In this document: positions 25,986-34,819 of the stretch, piece by piece
Position numbering within the stretch: the first letter of the stretch is position 1
How the letters are laid out: the number at the start of each line of letters is the position of its first letter
NCBI GenBank assembly: GCA_964630775.1
Contig: CAZVYY010000001.1
Location: 164,086-228,085 of the forward strand
Direction of reading: 5' to 3'
Length of the DNA stretch: 64,000 bases
Source: Anaeroglomus sp964630775
Lineage (GTDB): Bacteria; Planctomycetota; Phycisphaerae; Sedimentisphaerales; Anaerohalosphaeraceae
Made by a program: the position numbers and the translations under genes
The notes under the pieces: generated by a model
Seen by the model: only the letters and a program-made list of their open reading frames with translations
Database searches by the model: none
What the model was told of the DNA's origin: nothing

Positions 25986-27395
25986 CTATTTTATAGCCAG
26001 ATTCTTATGAAAGCACACCCGATAGAGATATACCACAAAGGCCGACCAGGCAAGAATCAGAACGACCAATATCACCCCCCAGTTTATTGAAATCAGTTTG
26101 TCCCTTACGTTCACGAGGAGTGGAAACGAGGCTCCCATCAGGCCAGCCCCGATACATATACTAATGGCCATGAAGTACCTTTTTCCCCAAAATAAAAGAC
26201 GCAGCAATGCCACGACCGGTGCCCCAATTATGAACAGATAACAAGACTGCCAGCTCAGGGCGTGAAACTCCGCAATGAAACCGCGTATGGGAAACGTTGG
26301 CATATACGGCGCCAGCAGTATCGTTCCAGCAATACCCACAGAAGCCGTGGCCAATCCCAGCAGGGTCAAAAGTACCAGAGATATTAGCGCCGAGACAAAT
26401 CGTTCCATGCGTCCGCGGGTCAGCAGCAGGGTGGAGTGGACCTGTAAATCGGTCCCCAGAATGGAGAAGATAAACATCAGCCAGATAAAAAGATTTCCTG
26501 TCTTTCCATAATATCCGAATAATAAAAACACCAGAGTCATAAAGATCAGGTTTGTCCCATGGGACTTGAGAGTCATCAATGCGGCAGGACCTAGCGTTTG
26601 ATACATCACCCCATAGATAAACGAAGCGAATGGCTGATTCCGGTTCCGGGCTATCTTTTCAACAAAAAAACGCCCCAGCCTCGACAGCTTTTCATCGGTT
26701 TGGGCGGAAATCGCCTTAAATCGTTCCCGCTGGGCCTTCTTGACTTGCCCGGGGGAGAATGCCCCCGTAAATCCGAGATAATGTCGTCCGCAGCAGGCCT
26801 GGAAAAACGATGGCCTGCCAAGGAGCCGCCATGCCAGATACGATACAATCCCGCTGAGGACGGCAACAACGGCAGCCACCATCGGCTGGAGCCAATACTG
26901 CCCTATGGAAATAGAATCCATCACCGTGGGGCCAAATAGCAGAATCGGAAACACAAAGCCCACAATGGCCTGATTGCGGCTGCGATAGGAACACCAGACC
27001 CCAACCCAGAACAAAATCTGCCCGAAAGCCAATACCAGCACGGCCGCACAGCATCGCGAGGTTAAATCGCGAGGGTATAATAGTAAAACCATCGCCGCAG
27101 ACAACAGTGAGCTGAATAGATTGAATCCAAACAAAAGTTTGCGAACGGTGCAGCGATGCCCCGGCAGAGTATAGGACAAGGGTTTGCTCAAAATCTCCGT
27201 CTGATAGGTCGCGGTCATTGTCCCCATCACCAGCATCCAGAACAACGGCCAATACAGCGGTGTCATCCACGTATGCACCTTTTGTTCCAGCAGTATAGGG
27301 ATAGACGGCAAAAGCATAAGCAATATCAGTCCTTGCCAAAGTATCAATGCCGGCCGTTTCCAGTAATGCGATAGATTAACCCTAACCAGATTCAT
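25986..27395 (-). CDS. ABC exporter membrane subunit
   Basis: This 469-residue protein is highly hydrophobic with about 11-12 membrane helices in two blocks (about residues 15-190 and 255-465). A basic cytoplasmic loop lies in between (QVKKAQRERFKAISAQTDEKLSRLGR). It lies 14 bases after an ABC ATPase and is read in the same direction. The domain family is not one I can name; the layout resembles YtrC/YtrD-type or ABC-2-type permeases. The cargo is unknown. Confidence 0.75.
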   Translation of the reverse strand: MNLVRVNLSHYWKRPALILWQGLILLMLLPSIPILLEQKVHTWMTPLYWPLFWMLVMGTMTATYQTEILSKPLSYTLPGHRCTVRKLLFGFNLFSSLLSAAMVLLLYPRDLTSRCCAAVLVLAFGQILFWVGVWCSYRSRNQAIVGFVFPILLFGPTVMDSISIGQYWLQPMVAAVVAVLSGIVSYLAWRLLGRPSFFQACCGRHYLGFTGAFSPGQVKKAQRERFKAISAQTDEKLSRLGRFFVEKIARNRNQPFASFIYGVMYQTLGPAALMTLKSHGTNLIFMTLVFLLFGYYGKTGNLFIWLMFIFSILGTDLQVHSTLLLTRGRMERFVSALISLVLLTLLGLATASVGIAGTILLAPYMPTFPIRGFIAEFHALSWQSCYLFIIGAPVVALLRLLFWGKRYFMAISICIGAGLMGASFPLLVNVRDKLISINWGVILVVLILAWSAFVVYLYRVCFHKNLAIK

Positions 27396-27409
27396 AATTT
27401 CTGCTCCTG

Positions 27410-28297
27410 TTATTTTAAAGCCGCTTCGTACAGTTCATCCAGCGACATCCGCCGTATCTGGGCCTGGCAGCCAATCGCTCCGGCCTGACGTACAATCTGG
27501 GCCTCGTCGGCATGACGCATGGTCAGCACCGCCTGGCCATCACTGCGGCTCCAGTCGATTGCATTCCTGAACGGCAGCGATTCCGGCAGTTTTCCGCCCG
27601 CCGCCGTCAGCGTTACCCGGCAGAATTCCTCCTGCAGGGTATCCAGTGCACAATTCCGCACAATTCGGCCTTTATCCATAATCACGATATGGTCAATGAT
27701 TTTCTCGATATCGCTGAGGATGTGCGAGGAAATGATAATCGTGCGATTCTGCGTCTGAATCATCTCCAGCATCAGGTTCAGAAACTGCCGCCGCGCCAGC
27801 GGATCCAGCGCCGAGGCCGGCTCATCAAGAATCAGCAATTCCGGCTCAAAGCCTATCGCCAGCAGAATCGCCAGTTTCTGCCGCTGCCCCGGCGACAGCG
27901 ACCCCACACGGTCTTTGAGATTCAGTTCAAAATCGCGGACATACCGCTGCTCCAGCTCGGTATTCCATGTCGCATAATACGCCGCCACATAGCGAATCAA
28001 TTGTCCCACATTCATCCAGTCAATCAGTTCGCCTTCCTGATGCACATACCCGAGCCGGGCAAATTCCGCCGGGCCGAGCCTGCGGGCCTCAATCCCCAGT
28101 GTAATACACGTCCCCGCATCCGGCAGATACAGCCCGATGATATGACGCAGCAGCGTACTCTTACCCGCCCCATTGGAACCGACCAGCCCGATGATGCTGC
28201 CGGGCTGAATATCGAGGCTGACCTTATCGAGGGCGGTTGTTGCGCCGAACCGTTTGACGACATCACAAAATTGAACCAGGGTATCCACCTTTGTCAT
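27410..28297 (-). CDS. ABC exporter ATP-binding subunit (YtrB-like)
   Basis: This 295-residue ATPase has Walker A GSNGAGKST, the signature LSPGQRQK and Walker B LLILDEPASALDP, plus the switch histidine in TIIISSHILSDIE. The C-terminal ~80 residues form an extra domain. It begins two bases after the stop of a YtrA-like GntR regulator. GntR-ATPase-permease is the usual order of YtrABC-type exporters that respond to cell-envelope stress. Confidence 0.9.
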   Translation of the reverse strand: MTKVDTLVQFCDVVKRFGATTALDKVSLDIQPGSIIGLVGSNGAGKSTLLRHIIGLYLPDAGTCITLGIEARRLGPAEFARLGYVHQEGELIDWMNVGQLIRYVAAYYATWNTELEQRYVRDFELNLKDRVGSLSPGQRQKLAILLAIGFEPELLILDEPASALDPLARRQFLNLMLEMIQTQNRTIIISSHILSDIEKIIDHIVIMDKGRIVRNCALDTLQEEFCRVTLTAAGGKLPESLPFRNAIDWSRSDGQAVLTMRHADEAQIVRQAGAIGCQAQIRRMSLDELYEAALK

Positions 28298-28299
28298 AA

Positions 28300-28692
28300 T
28301 TATATCTCCTTTTGAGAGTGAATTTTCTGATAGTGCTCCGTTAATCCCGTAATGACCTGCGGCAAATCGATATCCATCTGAACCGCCGTCGCCGCCACAT
28401 CACTGAGCAGGGCATCAAAAAGTGCTTTGCTCTGGCTGGCCTTGCGAGATTCGGCCAGCGGTGCCACAAATAAACCAATCCCCCGTCGCCGCTGAAGAAG
28501 ACCTTCTGATTCCAGAATACTGTAAGCCTTGCTGATGGTCATCGGGTTAACCTTGAGCCGGCCGGCCAATTCCCGCACCGACTCCATCTGGTGGCCTTCC
28601 CCCAGAATCCCCGACAGAATCAGCCGCTGCACCTGTGTCACAATCTGCCGGTATATCGGTACGCCGCTATGGAAATCAATGTCAAGTATCAC
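28300..28692 (-). CDS. GntR family regulator, YtrA type
   Basis: This 130-residue regulator has an N-terminal winged helix (about residues 10-75). IYRQIVTQVQRLILSGILGEGHQMESVRELAGRLKVNPMTISKAYSILESEGLLQRRRGIGLFV is its signature. The C-terminal effector domain is short, which places it in the YtrA subgroup. It is the first gene of the exporter operon. A palindrome overlaps its promoter at 28711-28732, which argues for autoregulation. Confidence 0.92.
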   Translation of the reverse strand: MILDIDFHSGVPIYRQIVTQVQRLILSGILGEGHQMESVRELAGRLKVNPMTISKAYSILESEGLLQRRRGIGLFVAPLAESRKASQSKALFDALLSDVAATAVQMDIDLPQVITGLTEHYQKIHSQKEI

Positions 28693-28710
28693 ATTTGACC
28701 CTTTCTATTA

Positions 28711-28732
28711 CTGTATTAGTATAGTAATACAG
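28711..28732. promoter_or_regulatory. GntR/YtrA operator
   Basis: CTGTATTA and TAATACAG are perfect inverted 8-bp half sites with a 6-base spacer. They lie 18 bases upstream of the gntR start and overlap a minus-strand TACTAT/TATACT -10 box. A TTGCCT further upstream could be the -35 box. Confidence 0.7.
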
Positions 28733-28790
28733 CGATATTCAAAAGGCAACTCTTTTACTGATTTTTTCCTTAAATTCTTATAAACCCCTT

Positions 28791-28819
28791 TTGATGCATA
28801 TATGTAATTCATTTATATG
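28791..28819 (+). promoter_or_regulatory. Likely nadB promoter with direct repeats
   Basis: TTGATG (28791-28796) and TATATG (28814-28819) are 17 bases apart. A 10-base direct repeat TATATGTAAT occurs at 28799-28808 and 28814-28823, start to start 15 bases, and overlaps the spacer and -10 box. A NAD-responsive regulator could bind here, which is speculation. Confidence 0.4.
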
Positions 28820-28904
28820 TAATACTTTATGATTCATAGGCGATTTCCCTTGCCCCCATCCATTCCGTAAAATACAATAAACTTTTTCCGATAGGACCCA
28901 AACA

Positions 28905-30521
28905 ATGTCACCAAAACAGCCTGATTTTCGACGGTATCTGGTTCCGGTCAATACCGGCTCGACCCAGCAATTATTTACAGATTGCCTGGTGGTCGGGGCC
29001 GGGGTGGCGGGACTGCGGGCGGCGCTGGAAGCCGCGGAACAATGTGATGTAACGCTGGTCTGCAAAGGGGCTCTGTCCGACAGCAACACCTGGAATGCCC
29101 AGGGCGGCATCGCCTCGGTGCTGGCCATCGAAGACAGCTTCGAGTCGCATATCGAAGATACCCTCCGCGCCGGCTGCGGCATCTGTGATAAAACCGTCGT
29201 CGAACGGGTCGTTAAGGAAGGTCCCGGCCTGATTCGTCAACTGGCCGACTGGGGCACCAAGTTCGACCGCGTGGACGGCAAAATCGACGTCACCCGCGAA
29301 GGCGGCCATACGCACTCCCGCGTAGCCCACGCTCTCGGGGATTCCACCGGCCGGGGCATCGCCGAAGCCCTTATCGAAAAAGTCCGCCAGCAGGCCAACA
29401 TCAATGTCATCGAAAATTTCTATACGATTGACTTGCTGACCTGCCCCGATGGACGCTGTCTGGGCGTAGTCGGCCATCGTCCCCATTCCGGCTTTGAAAT
29501 CATCTGGGGAGCCGCGACCATTCTGGCCACCGGCGGTGCCGGCAGGCTCTACCGCGAAACCACCAATCCCGAAGTCGCCACCGCCGACGGCCATGCCATG
29601 GCCTATCGTGCCGGCGTAGTCCTGCGGGATATGGAAATGATGCAGTTTCACCCCACGACGCTGTATATCGCAGGCGCCTCTCGTGCGCTCATTACCGAAG
29701 CTCTGCGCGGCGAAGGGGCAATCCTCCGCGACAGTACCGGCAAGGCGTTTATGAAAAAATATCACCCCGACAGCGAACTGGCCCCGCGTGATGTCGTCAG
29801 TCGGGCAATTCTGGATCGGATGCTCAAGACCGGCTCAACACACGTCTATCTGGATCTGCGGCATTTCGACAAGCCTCATTTTGCCAAACGTTTCCCGCTG
29901 ATCAGCGAAATCTGTGAGAGCTTCGATATCGATATCGCCACGGATATGATTCCCGTCCGCCCCAGTGCTCATTATATGATTGGCGGCGTCAAGATTGACC
30001 TTGAGGCCCGGACCAACGTGCCCGGCCTGTTTGCCTGCGGCGAAGTCGCCTCTACAGGCCTGCACGGAGCCAATCGCCTCGGCAGCAACTCCCTGCTGGA
30101 AGGGCTGGTCTTCGGCAAAATCGCAGGCCAGTCGGCCCTGATGTGGCTCCAGAAAATGGCCGGGCCGGAGTATCGCAAAATGACCATCGAAATCCCGCCG
30201 TCCGACCGCAGCCGGCTGGACACCGAAGACGTGCGAAACTCCCTGCGTGCCCTGATGTGGCGCAACGTCGGCATCACCCGCCAGGCCAAACATCTCGACG
30301 AAGCCCAGGAAATCATCCGCTTCTGGCAGCGCTATGTGATGGATAAAGTTTTCGAAAAGCCCTTCGGCTGGGAAACACAGAATATGCTGACCGTGTCGCT
30401 GCTGATGGCCCAGGCTGCCGCCCAGCGGACCGAATCCCGCGGCGTGCATTTCCGCAGCGACTTTCCTGAACGCGACGACGCCGCTTTCGCCCGACATATC
30501 GAGCAGGTCAGAGAAGCATAA
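28905..30521 (+). CDS. nadB: L-aspartate oxidase
   Basis: This FAD enzyme turns aspartate into iminoaspartate, the first step of NAD synthesis. Signatures are the FAD-binding CLVVGAGVAGLRAALEAAEQ near residue 27, NTWNAQGGIASVL, LATGGAGRLYRET, FHPTTLY, the substrate region PRDVVSRAI, and GLFACGEVASTGLHGANRLGSNSLLEGLVFG. The length of 538 residues is typical. nadA and nadC are not in the window. Confidence 0.95.
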   Translation: MSPKQPDFRRYLVPVNTGSTQQLFTDCLVVGAGVAGLRAALEAAEQCDVTLVCKGALSDSNTWNAQGGIASVLAIEDSFESHIEDTLRAGCGICDKTVVERVVKEGPGLIRQLADWGTKFDRVDGKIDVTREGGHTHSRVAHALGDSTGRGIAEALIEKVRQQANINVIENFYTIDLLTCPDGRCLGVVGHRPHSGFEIIWGAATILATGGAGRLYRETTNPEVATADGHAMAYRAGVVLRDMEMMQFHPTTLYIAGASRALITEALRGEGAILRDSTGKAFMKKYHPDSELAPRDVVSRAILDRMLKTGSTHVYLDLRHFDKPHFAKRFPLISEICESFDIDIATDMIPVRPSAHYMIGGVKIDLEARTNVPGLFACGEVASTGLHGANRLGSNSLLEGLVFGKIAGQSALMWLQKMAGPEYRKMTIEIPPSDRSRLDTEDVRNSLRALMWRNVGITRQAKHLDEAQEIIRFWQRYVMDKVFEKPFGWETQNMLTVSLLMAQAAAQRTESRGVHFRSDFPERDDAAFARHIEQVREA

Positions 30522-30572
30522 ATCCCGCGGATATTTTGCCTTGTTTATGCAACAATATTTTGCATTTTGCAT

Positions 30573-30600
30573 AATATATCCGTAAATATACTGAATTTGC
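30573..30600 (+). promoter_or_regulatory. Recurrent intergenic motif, copy 1
   Basis: ATATATCCGTAAATATACT (30573-30591) lies just after nadB. Related copies are found at 46384-46402 and near 47704-47718. All three are in AT-rich intergenic DNA before genes for exported or small proteins. The meaning is unknown. Confidence 0.3.
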
Positions 30601-30619
30601 AAAAAAAATAAAATATTCC

Positions 30620-30649
30620 TTGACATTCCGATAAGAGGGAGCGTATTAT
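30620..30649 (+). promoter_or_regulatory. Promoter of the TPR/C39 gene
   Basis: TTGACA (30620-30625) and TATTAT (30644-30649) are separated by 18 bases. The transcript would have a leader of about 120 bases before the GTG start at 30776, with a five-codon mini-ORF (ATG AAG AGA TGT GCT TAA) at its beginning. Confidence 0.6.
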
Positions 30650-30775
30650 TGAAAATGAAGAGATGTGCTTAAGATAATACAACCATGGAGGATTAAACAG
30701 GTTCGTTTGCATCTCTATTCATTGGCTTTTTGAAACAAAGCAGAAATTTGTCAAGAAAAGAGAAAGGGGTCCGAT

Positions 30776-31138
30776 GTGTCAAGAAGGCACCAATTCATTA
30801 TATGTTTGGTCTGTTTTATTGTTATTTCCATTTCATTATTAGCGGCAGAGTCGCAGATTCCTCAGGTAATACCGGATTGGCAGAAAGCCGCCCAAAACAG
30901 TATCGCTCAAAATGATACGACCAAAGCGCTGGAGTATTACCGAAAGATTCAGGAATCATTCCCCAATACCCCTCATGACATACAAGCCCAAATTCAGATC
31001 GTCAACCTTTATCTTCAGAATGGACAACCCGATAAAATATCCGAAGCATTAGCCCAGCTCAAAAATAATTATGCGTCGTTTCCGGAATATGTCAAACTGG
31101 TGCATGAATATAGGTTGGGAGTTTGTAAAAAAACATGA
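30776..31138 (+). CDS. N-terminal part of a frameshifted secreted TPR protein
   Basis: The GTG start follows AGAAAGGGG. A signal peptide (about residues 1-25, IICLVCFIVISISLLAAE) is followed by TPR-like repeats (ALEYYRKIQESFPNTP and the next helix pair). The frame ends at 31138, but the protein clearly continues in the next frame. The repeat after the break (HE-Y-GWEFVKKHDYNTAL) lines up with HE-L-GWEFVQKRDYTTAL further along if one base is removed at about 31109-31112. So this is one gene broken by a one-base insertion, or an assembly error, or a shift site. A seven-A run lies just before the stop. Confidence 0.7.
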   Translation: MSRRHQFIICLVCFIVISISLLAAESQIPQVIPDWQKAAQNSIAQNDTTKALEYYRKIQESFPNTPHDIQAQIQIVNLYLQNGQPDKISEALAQLKNNYASFPEYVKLVHEYRLGVCKKT

Positions 31139-33341
31139 CTATAATACGGCGTTGCAGATTTATAAAGATTTGCAAACAGAATTCCCCAACCATCCGCGTG
31201 CGGTGTGGTTTGGACGCTCGATTGTGCAAACCTATCTGGAGCAGGGAGATACAGGAAAAGTCAAACAGGCGGTAGAGGACCTAAAAAATAACTATCATGC
31301 TCATTTGGATTATGCCAATCAGATAGCGATAACAGCCGACCGTCTGCGGGGCAAAAAGCAGTATGCGATAGCCGGCCAGCTCTATAACTGGCTGCTGAAA
31401 TGGGGGCCATCCCATAACGAGGCGGTTGTCTGGAAACGGATGCAAATACAAAATGCCCTGGATATGGGGCAAAATGAGTTGGCAAAAGCAGAAGTGGAGA
31501 ATCTGTTTTCGATTTACCAGGATAAAGCAGAATTCGTCAAACAGACTCACGAATTGGGTTGGGAGTTTGTCCAAAAAAGAGACTATACGACAGCCCTGCG
31601 GATTTATACGGGCTTACAGGAACAATTCCCAGGCCACGAACGCGGACCGTGGTTTCAACGATCTATTATTCAAACCTATCTGGAGCAGGGAGATACGGCC
31701 AAAGCTCTGGAAGCAGTCGAACAGATGAAAAACGACTTTCAAACCTGTCTGGATTATGTCAACCAGATGGAAAAGCTAGTCGGAGTCTTGGTGGATGAAA
31801 ATCTGCCAGCAGCGGCTAAAAGTGTCTGTGAAGTCCTGCTTGAAAAATACCCCAATCATCCGCGTCTGCCTTGGTTTTTCCAAGCCAAGGCAAGAAGTGA
31901 AGTCTGGATGAAAGAGCCGGCCCTGGCAGATGCGACGGTAGCAAGGATGCAGCAGGAATGCGGCACCGACCCAAATTTTGCAGATGCGATGAGCTGGACA
32001 GCGTATGAATTCCGAAAAGCGGGATACTACCAGCGGGCAATCGAATTATATGAAGCCCTGCTGTCCCAGAATCCACCACCGAAAGTCCAGTTACGCAGCC
32101 TTGCCAGCATCGCCCAGGCTTATGTAAGACTGGGCGAAGATCACAAAGTGCAGGAGAAGGTGAATTATATCTTAATGCATTTCACTGATAATCCGGAGGG
32201 CACCGTATTCTATGTGCTTGGCATAGCTGAGGAATATTTTGCAATGGTTTCAAACCATCTGTCGGACAGCAGCCGGCTTGATGAAAAAACGAAAAGGCTA
32301 TTAAACCATGTAATCAACATTGCTCAATCCTCAATTTTATCATCCGATCCTCGCGCCAATTCTCTGGTTTCGCAATGTTACCAGCTACTTGAACAGCCCG
32401 ACCTGTCAACGGTCTTTTATAATAAAGCGTTACAGATAAATTCCGTGTCAGGAGCAAGCGAGGTCGTTCATCCACAATTGGCCGGTGACCATTATTGCGG
32501 AGCATATGCTGTTTGGCATGTATTAAAATATTATGGCAACACTGTAACCATTGACACGATAGCCAATCAAATGAAAATCCCATCCAGAGGATATGCGACA
32601 ATACAAGACATTGTAACGACGCTGAAACTGTATGATTTATCAGCCCAACCCATGAGAATTCAAAACGATACTGTATCACAAATCAACACACCTTTCATCC
32701 AATATCTTGTCCCCCTATCGAATAATGCGTTAGGTCATTTTGTATTGTGTATTCCCGTGGGAACAGGCTGCGTTGTGATATTAGATGGAATAAAACCCCC
32801 CACTCTGGTTGATTTAAGACAGTCTCAGTATAGTGAATCCTTTTGGGATGGAACTATAATTCTGATACAGCAAAGCAGAGAAGATTATCTTGGGCAGATT
32901 ATTTCTCGTCAGATTTTGTGGCAGAAGGCATTGGCGACAGGAAACTGCTGGCTACGTGACGAATCACCGGAATGCCTTCCTGCAATAGAAATCTATTTCA
33001 GTCGTATAATGGATCAGCAACTGGCCAATCTTCGCGGAGGATGCGACTTCGATTGTGTTAGCGTAGGGATGAATTGTTATGTTCGCAAACAATGCACCAA
33101 CGACCGTGATTGCTACGGGTTAATCTATGCCTGTGATGACCAGACAGAAGAAAAAAGATGTCTGCCTTCGAGTAGCGGGTGGATACCTTGCACTTATGAT
33201 CCTGCTCATACTTGTGGTCCTAAACAAATAGTAGCCCCTTATTGTCCTGGCACTCGATGTGCGCTGGATCCTCGTATAATAAATCAAATATGTGTCGGCA
33301 TGGCACGAGAATGGATTACCCAATGCCATGATGGCTGGTGA
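31071..33341 (+). CDS. TPR protein with C39-peptidase-like domain and Cys-rich tail
   Basis: This is the main part of the gene that starts at 30776. On its own it would lack a signal peptide, and the ATG at 31071 is probably not a real start. After TPR repeats (about residues 1-460) comes a papain-fold C39-like domain. The probable catalytic Cys is in GDHYCGAYAVWHVLKYYG, the His in LGHFVLCIPVG and the Asp in VVILDG. The last ~100 residues hold 13 cysteines. C39 peptidases normally sit on ABC exporters in the cytoplasm; here the domain is exported and fused to TPRs. It could be a protease, a binding domain, or a self-processing protein. An exported LolA-like protein follows 62 bases later. Confidence 0.7.
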   Translation: MRRFRNMSNWCMNIGWEFVKKHDYNTALQIYKDLQTEFPNHPRAVWFGRSIVQTYLEQGDTGKVKQAVEDLKNNYHAHLDYANQIAITADRLRGKKQYAIAGQLYNWLLKWGPSHNEAVVWKRMQIQNALDMGQNELAKAEVENLFSIYQDKAEFVKQTHELGWEFVQKRDYTTALRIYTGLQEQFPGHERGPWFQRSIIQTYLEQGDTAKALEAVEQMKNDFQTCLDYVNQMEKLVGVLVDENLPAAAKSVCEVLLEKYPNHPRLPWFFQAKARSEVWMKEPALADATVARMQQECGTDPNFADAMSWTAYEFRKAGYYQRAIELYEALLSQNPPPKVQLRSLASIAQAYVRLGEDHKVQEKVNYILMHFTDNPEGTVFYVLGIAEEYFAMVSNHLSDSSRLDEKTKRLLNHVINIAQSSILSSDPRANSLVSQCYQLLEQPDLSTVFYNKALQINSVSGASEVVHPQLAGDHYCGAYAVWHVLKYYGNTVTIDTIANQMKIPSRGYATIQDIVTTLKLYDLSAQPMRIQNDTVSQINTPFIQYLVPLSNNALGHFVLCIPVGTGCVVILDGIKPPTLVDLRQSQYSESFWDGTIILIQQSREDYLGQIISRQILWQKALATGNCWLRDESPECLPAIEIYFSRIMDQQLANLRGGCDFDCVSVGMNCYVRKQCTNDRDCYGLIYACDDQTEEKRCLPSSSGWIPCTYDPAHTCGPKQIVAPYCPGTRCALDPRIINQICVGMAREWITQCHDGW

Positions 33342-33403
33342 TAACAATCCGAGAGAAAGGCTCTTGCGGAACCTGAAACTTAATTCTGACAAGGAGAATA
33401 ATA

Positions 33404-34741
33404 ATGAAAAGGGCGTTTATCTTGTTGATCGGTATGGCGGGATTGTTAAATACCGTAATGCCGTTTTGTCGAGCCGACTTGAGATCGGACGATATTGTTG
33501 CGATTATGCGCGCATCGCGAGCCCGGTATATCTCGATGGAAGCCGCAATGGATATCAAAGGGTTTTATCCGACTCAGGAAAAACAAGACAAACCCGTCTT
33601 GATGTATTCCCAGGAGGCCATTTATCGAACCGATGGGACGACCGTGTATGCTGAATATATCACAAAAGCGTTTTCGGAAACCGGTACCCTGCAGCAGCAT
33701 TTCAAGGAAGTCGCGGTTGTTACCCCCAGGAGCAAGACCTATTATCGTGAGGATATCATCGAAGCAAAACACCGTCGCGGTCGCATTGACAAAAATGAGG
33801 ATAACCAGCTCGGGGGGTGGTTTTCAATAACCCCGGATGTGGTTTTGTGGTATGACCTGACCATCCCGGGAGCCGAAGACACGCGGATGGCTTTCGTAAG
33901 AAATCATCCTGACAAAGCGGCCCTCTCGTTTGACGCAAAGACCTCCACGTATAGCTTAGAGACTCCGGCATGGCCAGAGCCGAACGCTCCGCTGTTTCGC
34001 TATACCATCGATCCGTCCAGGGGATTTATGCCTGTGGTTTATGAATGGCTGGATTGGAATAAAACACGCATCCAAAAATATGTCCGGGGAGACTATCGAC
34101 AGATAAACGGTGTGTGGGCCCCTTTTCGGTTTTGGATTTATGACTCCAATGACACACTTGCAACCGAAGTAACAGTCACGTCGCTTTCCCTCAATCAGCC
34201 TGTTTCTGCCGACACGCTGAACTTCGAATTTCCCGAGGGAACCTGGGTTTCTGACCGGATTTTGGGTGTTGATTACCGCGTCAGAAATACCGACCCGAAC
34301 CAGCCATCTCCTGCCAATACCCCCGATTCTGCCGTCGGCAAACTTGCCCCGCCCGCAGCCGACAGGGAGCTGGCCCAAAATGCACAAAAAGCACAGGAAC
34401 TGATTGCCCGGGAAAAACTAACTGCCGCTGCATCCGCCGCAACAATTGCGCCGGTAGAAGTCACGCCTTGTTATGTTTGGGTCCTGCCGGATAAAAAAGC
34501 GTACACGCTTGGGGTCAAATCACCCGCCAGACAGATACCAGCACTGACGGACCATGCCTTTGAAGGCAATGGATTGATTTTGCATTCCTGTGATAAGACA
34601 TCGCTGGCATCAGGAAAAATCACCTTCACACTCGAACGTCTCAAGACATTAACCGGATATGCCGACGGCATACTGACCCTGACATTTTCAGATCAACCCG
34701 TTGTGATTCATTTCATTGCCGCCCCCCTGTCAGAGCCATAA
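33404..34741 (+). CDS. Exported LolA-fold-like protein of unknown function
   Basis: This 445-residue protein has a signal peptide (about residues 1-24, ending CRA). The first ~280 residues are beta-rich and read like outer-membrane lipoprotein carrier/LolA folds (IVAIMRASRARYISMEAAMDIKG, VYAEYITKAF, DTLNFEFPEGTWVSD). A proline/alanine linker (about 295-345) and a second beta domain follow. AAGGAGAATAATA is an ideal ribosome binding site. It probably shares a transcript with the TPR/C39 gene. The function is not known. Confidence 0.7.
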   Translation: MKRAFILLIGMAGLLNTVMPFCRADLRSDDIVAIMRASRARYISMEAAMDIKGFYPTQEKQDKPVLMYSQEAIYRTDGTTVYAEYITKAFSETGTLQQHFKEVAVVTPRSKTYYREDIIEAKHRRGRIDKNEDNQLGGWFSITPDVVLWYDLTIPGAEDTRMAFVRNHPDKAALSFDAKTSTYSLETPAWPEPNAPLFRYTIDPSRGFMPVVYEWLDWNKTRIQKYVRGDYRQINGVWAPFRFWIYDSNDTLATEVTVTSLSLNQPVSADTLNFEFPEGTWVSDRILGVDYRVRNTDPNQPSPANTPDSAVGKLAPPAADRELAQNAQKAQELIAREKLTAAASAATIAPVEVTPCYVWVLPDKKAYTLGVKSPARQIPALTDHAFEGNGLILHSCDKTSLASGKITFTLERLKTLTGYADGILTLTFSDQPVVIHFIAAPLSEP

Positions 34742-34819
34742 AATGGTGTGCCGGGAAATCCGTCGGCAATCTCTGCCAGAGGTGTGACTGCGAAAACCGA
34801 CGGGAACGACCGGGGTATG

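Noticed and set aside
31127..31133. Classical -1 programmed frameshift at the A7 run
   Set aside because: A -1 shift leads into the wrong frame. Only a +1 shift or loss of one A would join the two parts, and the repeat alignment points to an extra base earlier.
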